Below, one piece after another: positions 5,469 to 8,574 of a stretch of DNA of 8,574 nt. The position numbers and the translations under genes are program-made. The stretch lies in contig CAMCPF010000108.1 of NCBI GenBank assembly GCA_945876515.1, positions 1 to 8,574 on the forward strand, in the 5' to 3' direction. The stretch comes from Candidatus Kuenenia stuttgartensis (GTDB lineage: Bacteria; Planctomycetota; Planctomycetia; Pirellulales; UBA1268). Each line of letters opens with the position of its first letter. Within the stretch, counting starts at the first letter, position 1. The notes under the pieces are model-generated. The model searched no databases. It had not been told where the DNA came from and saw only the letters and a list, made by a program, of their open reading frames with translations.

Positions 5469-6911
5469 TCAGAGTTCCCCGGTGATCTTGCGGGCGGCGG
5501 CTTGGCCCGAAGCGATGACCTGCGGGATACCGACACCGCGGTAGGCAGCGCCCGCCAGCGCGAGCCGGGGATGACGGGCGATGGCGGCCTCGATCCGGGT
5601 GACCCGGTCGGCGTGGCCGACATGATATTGCGGCATGGCGCCCGCCCAGCGATCGACCTGCACAAGCCGCGGGCGGCCCGTAGCGCCGATCAGGACGGCC
5701 GCCTCGGCGACCGCGAGGTCGACGAGTTGGCCGTCGTCGAGCGCGAGCGAGGTAGGGTCGAGGGCGCCGCCGAGAAACACCCGCACGAGCACGCAGCCCG
5801 GCGGGGCACGGTGGGGAAACTTCGAGCTCGAGAAGCTCACCGCCAGCGCTCGCCGGCCGGCCGTGCGCGGCACCACGAGGCCTGCCGCGTCGAGTGGATG
5901 AGCCACCTCGTTTCTGGCAAAGCCGAGCGACACGATCGCCGAGCCTGCATACGCAATGCCCGCGAGCTCGGCTGCCAGATCAGGGTCGACTCCGGCCATG
6001 AGAACCGCGGCGGCAGGGGTGCGGGTGGCGACGACCACGGCATCCGCTGCCAGTAGGTCGCTCCCGCCGTCGGGCGTTGCCACGGCCACCTGCCAGCCAG
6101 AGCCGGCCCGAGCCAGCCGCTCCGCGCGGGCCGCACGGATGACGACGCCCCGGCTGCGGAGCTGTTCGAAGAGCCGGTCGGTGAGCGTCTGCATCCCGCC
6201 GAGAAAGCTCACGAACTGCCCGTAGCGGGCGCCAGTCGCGTCGCCCGCCGCGGTCTCGCGCAGCCGGGCCCGTTCCCCGGCCCAGAGGCTGCCGCAGTTC
6301 CGCTCCATCGCAACGAACTCCGCACAGGCTGCCGCGGTGCCCAGCCGGGCCGGGTCGGCCGTCCAGATGCCGGCTGCCAGCGGCTGCACGAGCCGCTCGA
6401 AGGCCTCGCGGCCGAGCCGACGCACGGCGAATGCTTCCAGTGACTCCTCCGGCCCCGCCGTCCGCCGGGGCACGAACCGCTCCGCCAGCACCCGCAGCCG
6501 GCCCGCCGGCGACAGGAGTGACGAGTGAAGAATCCCCGAGACATGCCCGGGGGCCAGCAGCCGAAATCCTCGCGGCACGGGAACCGCACGACCAGCGTGC
6601 CAGACCAGCGCCCGCCGCACCCGGGGATCGACGCCCACCATTTCCCCGCGCAGACCGAGCCGCTCGACGAGCGCGATACCCTCCGGCCGCGCGGCGAGGA
6701 AGCAGTCGGCCGAACGCTCGACGAGCCACCCGTCGTGCCGAACGGTGCCGAGCACGCCCCCTGGATGGTCGGCCGGCTCGAGGACGGTGACGCGAACGGG
6801 GGAGTCGTCCTGCCGGTCGATCAGCGCCTCGGCAGCCGCCAGGCCTGCCAGGCCGCCGCCAATGACGACGATGTGAGCAGCCGCCGGTTGTTCTGGCTTG
6901 GGATCGAGCAT
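5469..6911 (-). CDS. hemG: Protoporphyrinogen oxidase, oxygen-dependent (HemY/HemG type)
   Basis: This FAD enzyme oxidises protoporphyrinogen IX to protoporphyrin IX, the penultimate step of haem synthesis, usually at the inner membrane. The 480-residue product has the N-terminal dinucleotide-binding motif HIVVIGGGLAGLAAAEAL (G18, G20, G23), the ribose-binding E45 in VLEPADHPGG, and the C-terminal FAD motif AGAAYRGVGIPQVIASGQAAA, which is typical of protoporphyrinogen oxidases among amine-oxidase-fold flavoproteins. The length agrees with the bacterial HemY family (about 450-490). The residue after PGG, usually Lys or Arg, is Val here. The ATG at 6911 is preferred because GAGG (6920-6917) sits 5 nt upstream; an in-frame GTG at 6917 would add two residues and cannot be excluded. 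No other haem gene is in the window. The gene stands alone, converging with the repeat block and divergent from the TPR gene. The symbol follows the usage for oxygen-dependent enzymes; hemY is the common alternative. Confidence 0.93.
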   Translation of the reverse strand: MLDPKPEQPAAAHIVVIGGGLAGLAAAEALIDRQDDSPVRVTVLEPADHPGGVLGTVRHDGWLVERSADCFLAARPEGIALVERLGLRGEMVGVDPRVRRALVWHAGRAVPVPRGFRLLAPGHVSGILHSSLLSPAGRLRVLAERFVPRRTAGPEESLEAFAVRRLGREAFERLVQPLAAGIWTADPARLGTAAACAEFVAMERNCGSLWAGERARLRETAAGDATGARYGQFVSFLGGMQTLTDRLFEQLRSRGVVIRAARAERLARAGSGWQVAVATPDGGSDLLAADAVVVATRTPAAAVLMAGVDPDLAAELAGIAYAGSAIVSLGFARNEVAHPLDAAGLVVPRTAGRRALAVSFSSSKFPHRAPPGCVLVRVFLGGALDPTSLALDDGQLVDLAVAEAAVLIGATGRPRLVQVDRWAGAMPQYHVGHADRVTRIEAAIARHPRLALAGAAYRGVGIPQVIASGQAAARKITGEL

Positions 6912-6923
6912 CGCCACCTCGAC

Positions 6924-6934
6924 GGGTCAGACCC
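6924..6934. promoter_or_regulatory. Perfect 11-nt inverted repeat in the hemG leader, possible operator
   Basis: GGGTC and GACCC flank a single A. The element lies between the candidate -10 box (6935-6940) and the hemG Shine-Dalgarno (6914-6920 region), where a repressor or a small RNA hairpin would affect expression. Short arms mean that chance is a real alternative in GC-rich DNA. Confidence 0.25.
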
Positions 6935-6940
6935 ATCGTA
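6935..6940 (-). promoter_or_regulatory. Candidate -10 element (TACGAT) for hemG
   Basis: Read on the minus strand, TACGAT lies 23 nt before the hemG ATG and implies a leader of under 20 nt. No recognisable -35 sits at the usual spacing. It is identical to the hexamer upstream of the 3117 gene, which gives slight support. Confidence 0.3.
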
Positions 6941-7006
6941 CTCACCTCGCGGCCCAAGGCCGGTGGTCTGGGGGGACTGGGCCGGGCAGGCGAGGACGCC
7001 GCGGCC

Positions 7007-7026
7007 CGGCGGCCTGAATGCCGCCG
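7007..7026. repeat. Inverted repeat in the hemG/TPR divergent intergenic region
   Basis: CGGCGGC (7007-7013) and GCCGCCG (7020-7026) pair perfectly over 7 bp around the 6-nt loop CTGAAT, followed by TTTC on the plus strand. It resembles a weak terminator, yet no gene is transcribed into it on the plus strand. It may be a structural or regulatory element, or a by-product of high GC. Confidence 0.35.
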
Positions 7027-7041
7027 TTTCCCCCGGCGGGC

Positions 7042-7075
7042 TGGTCTGGACTGACCAACGGGTGGCCTCTACTGT
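7042..7075 (+). promoter_or_regulatory. Weak candidate promoter with overlapping inverted repeat, upstream of the TPR gene
   Basis: TGGACT (7047-7052) and TACTGT (7070-7075) are 17 bp apart and could serve as -35 and -10 boxes. The would-be -35 lies inside the inverted repeat TGGTC-N6-GACCA (7042-7057), an operator-like placement. Both boxes match the consensus only partly, so this is tentative. Confidence 0.3.
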
Positions 7076-7123
7076 CCCCGCCGCTCGGGGCCGTGGGCCC
7101 GCGGGCTTTCGCCAGGAACGACC

Positions 7124-7129
7124 AAGGAG
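7124..7129 (+). promoter_or_regulatory. Ribosome binding site deciding the GTG start of the TPR gene
   Basis: AAGGAG sits 7 nt before the GTG at 7137. The nearby ATG at 7130 is in another frame, and the next in-frame ATG (7158) is too far away and would shorten the signal peptide, so the GTG is the best start. Confidence 0.7.
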
Positions 7130-7136
7130 ATGCCTC

Positions 7137-8574
7137 GTGGCCACGCTGCGGTACTCGATGTCGAGCCCCCTCCTGCCGCTGTCCATGGCGGTCTTGATCG
7201 CCGCCTCCCTCCACGCTGAAGAGGGAGAGCAGGCCGCCGCCCCGGCCACGCTTCAGCTCCCAGGGTGGCTCCAGTCGTTGCGCGAGCGATCGCCCGCCCA
7301 GCCCCAGACGACCGACGACCAGCCCGCTGCCGATGACCACCCGGTCGTGCCGGCCGCAGGAATCGAGCAGGAGAAACCGCGGGTTCGCCAGGTCGCCGAC
7401 TGGAACGACCCCCGCCCGCCGTCGCCCCCGGCCGGAACGGCGCCGGTGGTACCGACCGCGGGCACGCAGCCCACGCAGCCCACGCAGCCCACGCCGGCTG
7501 CGGTGACGCCGGCAGGCGGCTTCCGCCGCTGGATCTCCGAGCGAGTGGCATCGCTCCCGAAGCCAATCGCGGTGACGGTGGAGTCCAACACGTCCGCGGC
7601 CGCCGCCCAGGATGAGGAGACTCCGACCTCGGAGCCCGCCAAGCCCTCCGTCAACGCACCCGTCGCAGTGACACCCGACGAGATGCCCACGCTCTCCATC
7701 GATCCGGCCAGCTTCCGGGGCGCGCTCCCCGGCAAGACCAGCCGGGCCGAACTCGACGCCACCTGGGGACCGCGGGAGCCGGTTGCGGAAGGTGATGCCG
7801 AGGGTGTGGCGACGTGGAAGATCGCCCCCTTCGAGCGCGTGGAAGTCAGCTTCTCAGGCGACACCGTGGCCACGATCCGCATCAAACTCGCCGAGCCGAT
7901 GCCGATCGCGGACCTGGCCCGGCAGCTTGAGATCGCCGACCTTCGGACCGTGGATATCCGCGACCCGCAAAACGCGGTCATCGGCGAGGTCTATCCGGAG
8001 CGGGGTGTGATCCTCAGCCTCGAGCCCGGCACCCGCCAGGCCACGGCGATCCTGATCGAGCCGCTCGACCCCGACGCCTTCGTGCTGCGGGCCGAGGAAG
8101 AGCTCGACTCCTGCTCGGCGTATGCTCTCGCCGACCTCCAGCACGCCGTGCAGATCGACCCGAACCACGTCCGGGCCCATCGGATGCTGCTTGCCATGGC
8201 CAGCGGCCAGGGTCGCTGGGCCGAGGCCCTGGCGCACGCCGAAACGCTGGCTCGCACCGACCCCGACAACCAACTCGTCCGCCTCCGGCATGCCGCCGTG
8301 CTGCTCGAGCTCGACCGCCCGGTCGAAGCCCGCGCGATCATCGAGCGGGTCCAGGCCGCTCCGGAGCAGACGCCGCTGATCGCGGCCCAGTCCTCCCGCC
8401 TGCTCGGCCGCGTGGCCCTGGCCGGCAAGGCTCCCGACCACCGCGCCGCGGTGGAGCACTTCACGGCGGCCATCAAGTTCGGCGCGCCGCTGCTGTCCAA
8501 GCCCAACGCGCGGTTCGAGGCGGCTGTCCGCGAAATCCTCCTCGACGCCCACCTGGGCACCGCCCGGGCCATCG
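7137..8574 (+). CDS. Exported TPR-containing protein of unknown function, 3' end missing
   Basis: The frame stays open from the GTG to the right edge (479 codons). Residues 1 to about 27 form a signal peptide: a basic start, a hydrophobic core (LLPLSMAVLIAASL) and a likely cleavage after LHA. Residues about 28-187 are low-complexity, rich in Pro, Ala, Thr and Gln, including a triple TQP repeat, and look like an extracytoplasmic linker. Residues about 188-310 form a compact domain beginning with ALPGKTSRAELDATWGP and continuing through ATWKI and VEVSFSGDTVATIRI. From about 313 onward helical pairs resemble tetratricopeptide repeats (AYALADLQHAVQIDPNHVRAH, then GRWAEALAHAETLARTDPDN, then RPVEARAIIE), with more helices up to the edge. 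TPR proteins are usually scaffolds, so a role in an envelope-associated complex is plausible. The specific family is not recognised. It is divergent from hemG. Confidence 0.8.
   Translation, partial: MATLRYSMSSPLLPLSMAVLIAASLHAEEGEQAAAPATLQLPGWLQSLRERSPAQPQTTDDQPAADDHPVVPAAGIEQEKPRVRQVADWNDPRPPSPPAGTAPVVPTAGTQPTQPTQPTPAAVTPAGGFRRWISERVASLPKPIAVTVESNTSAAAAQDEETPTSEPAKPSVNAPVAVTPDEMPTLSIDPASFRGALPGKTSRAELDATWGPREPVAEGDAEGVATWKIAPFERVEVSFSGDTVATIRIKLAEPMPIADLARQLEIADLRTVDIRDPQNAVIGEVYPERGVILSLEPGTRQATAILIEPLDPDAFVLRAEEELDSCSAYALADLQHAVQIDPNHVRAHRMLLAMASGQGRWAEALAHAETLARTDPDNQLVRLRHAAVLLELDRPVEARAIIERVQAAPEQTPLIAAQSSRLLGRVALAGKAPDHRAAVEHFTAAIKFGAPLLSKPNARFEAAVREILLDAHLGTARAI
7464..7490 (+). repeat. 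Perfect triple 9-bp repeat (ACGCAGCCC) encoding Thr-Gln-Pro
   Basis: Three identical copies in frame within the disordered linker of the TPR protein, followed by a partial fourth (ACG). Being in-frame, copy-number changes by slippage would lengthen or shorten the linker by three residues without breaking the gene. Confidence 0.9.

Noticed and set aside
5980..6957. A 325-codon minus-strand frame overlapping hemG in another frame
   Set aside because: It is an Arg/Gly/Ala-rich alternate-frame shadow of hemG, whose FAD motifs are intact in the true frame.
7253..8552. Two long minus-strand frames (7253-7981 and 7854-8552)
   Set aside because: They lie opposite the plus-strand TPR gene, which has a signal peptide, a strong Shine-Dalgarno and coherent domain structure. 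The minus frames have neither plausible starts nor recognisable domains.

Overview
The window is about 8.6 kb of GC-rich chromosomal DNA, most likely from a planctomycete, probably a Pirellulales-type member. The best taxonomic clue is the gene at 5033-5257. It matches the 'small basic protein' family restricted to the Planctomycetes/Verrucomicrobia/Chlamydiae group, which I recognise from its N-terminal and central motifs and not from a search. Supporting signs are the high GC, the short loosely organised operons, and a free-standing Ser/Thr-kinase-like gene next to proteins of unknown function. There are no tRNA or rRNA genes, insertion sequences, CRISPR arrays or phage genes. This is core-chromosome territory, not an obvious accessory island.

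Left part (2-3018): the 3' portion of a parvulin-type peptidyl-prolyl isomerase gene runs in from the left edge and is followed by a very strong GC hairpin. A clear sigma-70-type promoter (TTGTCG, 17 bp, TAGACT) then drives a complete type II citrate synthase (1117-2478). This gene is convergent with tadA (2512-3018, minus), the tRNA-Arg wobble adenosine deaminase, with only 33 bp between them.

Middle part (3117-5257): a plus-strand cluster encodes a four-helix CopD-like membrane protein with a charged tail, a 57-residue basic coiled-coil protein whose gene begins inside the tail of the membrane protein, and a compact protein kinase-like enzyme with a non-canonical catalytic loop. The start codons of the second and third genes are tightly coupled to the preceding stop codons, so the three are probably translated together. 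This trio is the least described arrangement in the window. A second good promoter (TTGAAG, 17 bp, TATTTT) then drives the small basic protein gene.

Right part (5258-8574): two clear copies and one degraded copy of a palindrome-bearing repeat of about 66 bp lie between the small basic protein gene and hemG/hemY. The latter (5469-6911, minus) is an oxygen-dependent protoporphyrinogen oxidase of haem synthesis. A 225-bp divergent intergenic region rich in inverted repeats separates it from a plus-strand gene for an exported TPR protein. That gene starts at a GTG with an excellent Shine-Dalgarno and runs off the right edge.

The genes do not form one pathway: citrate synthase (TCA cycle), TadA (tRNA editing), protoporphyrinogen oxidase (haem) and the parvulin (protein folding) are independent housekeeping functions. 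The two places that most deserve a second look are the membrane protein/coiled-coil/kinase cluster and the repeat block at 5265-5446.
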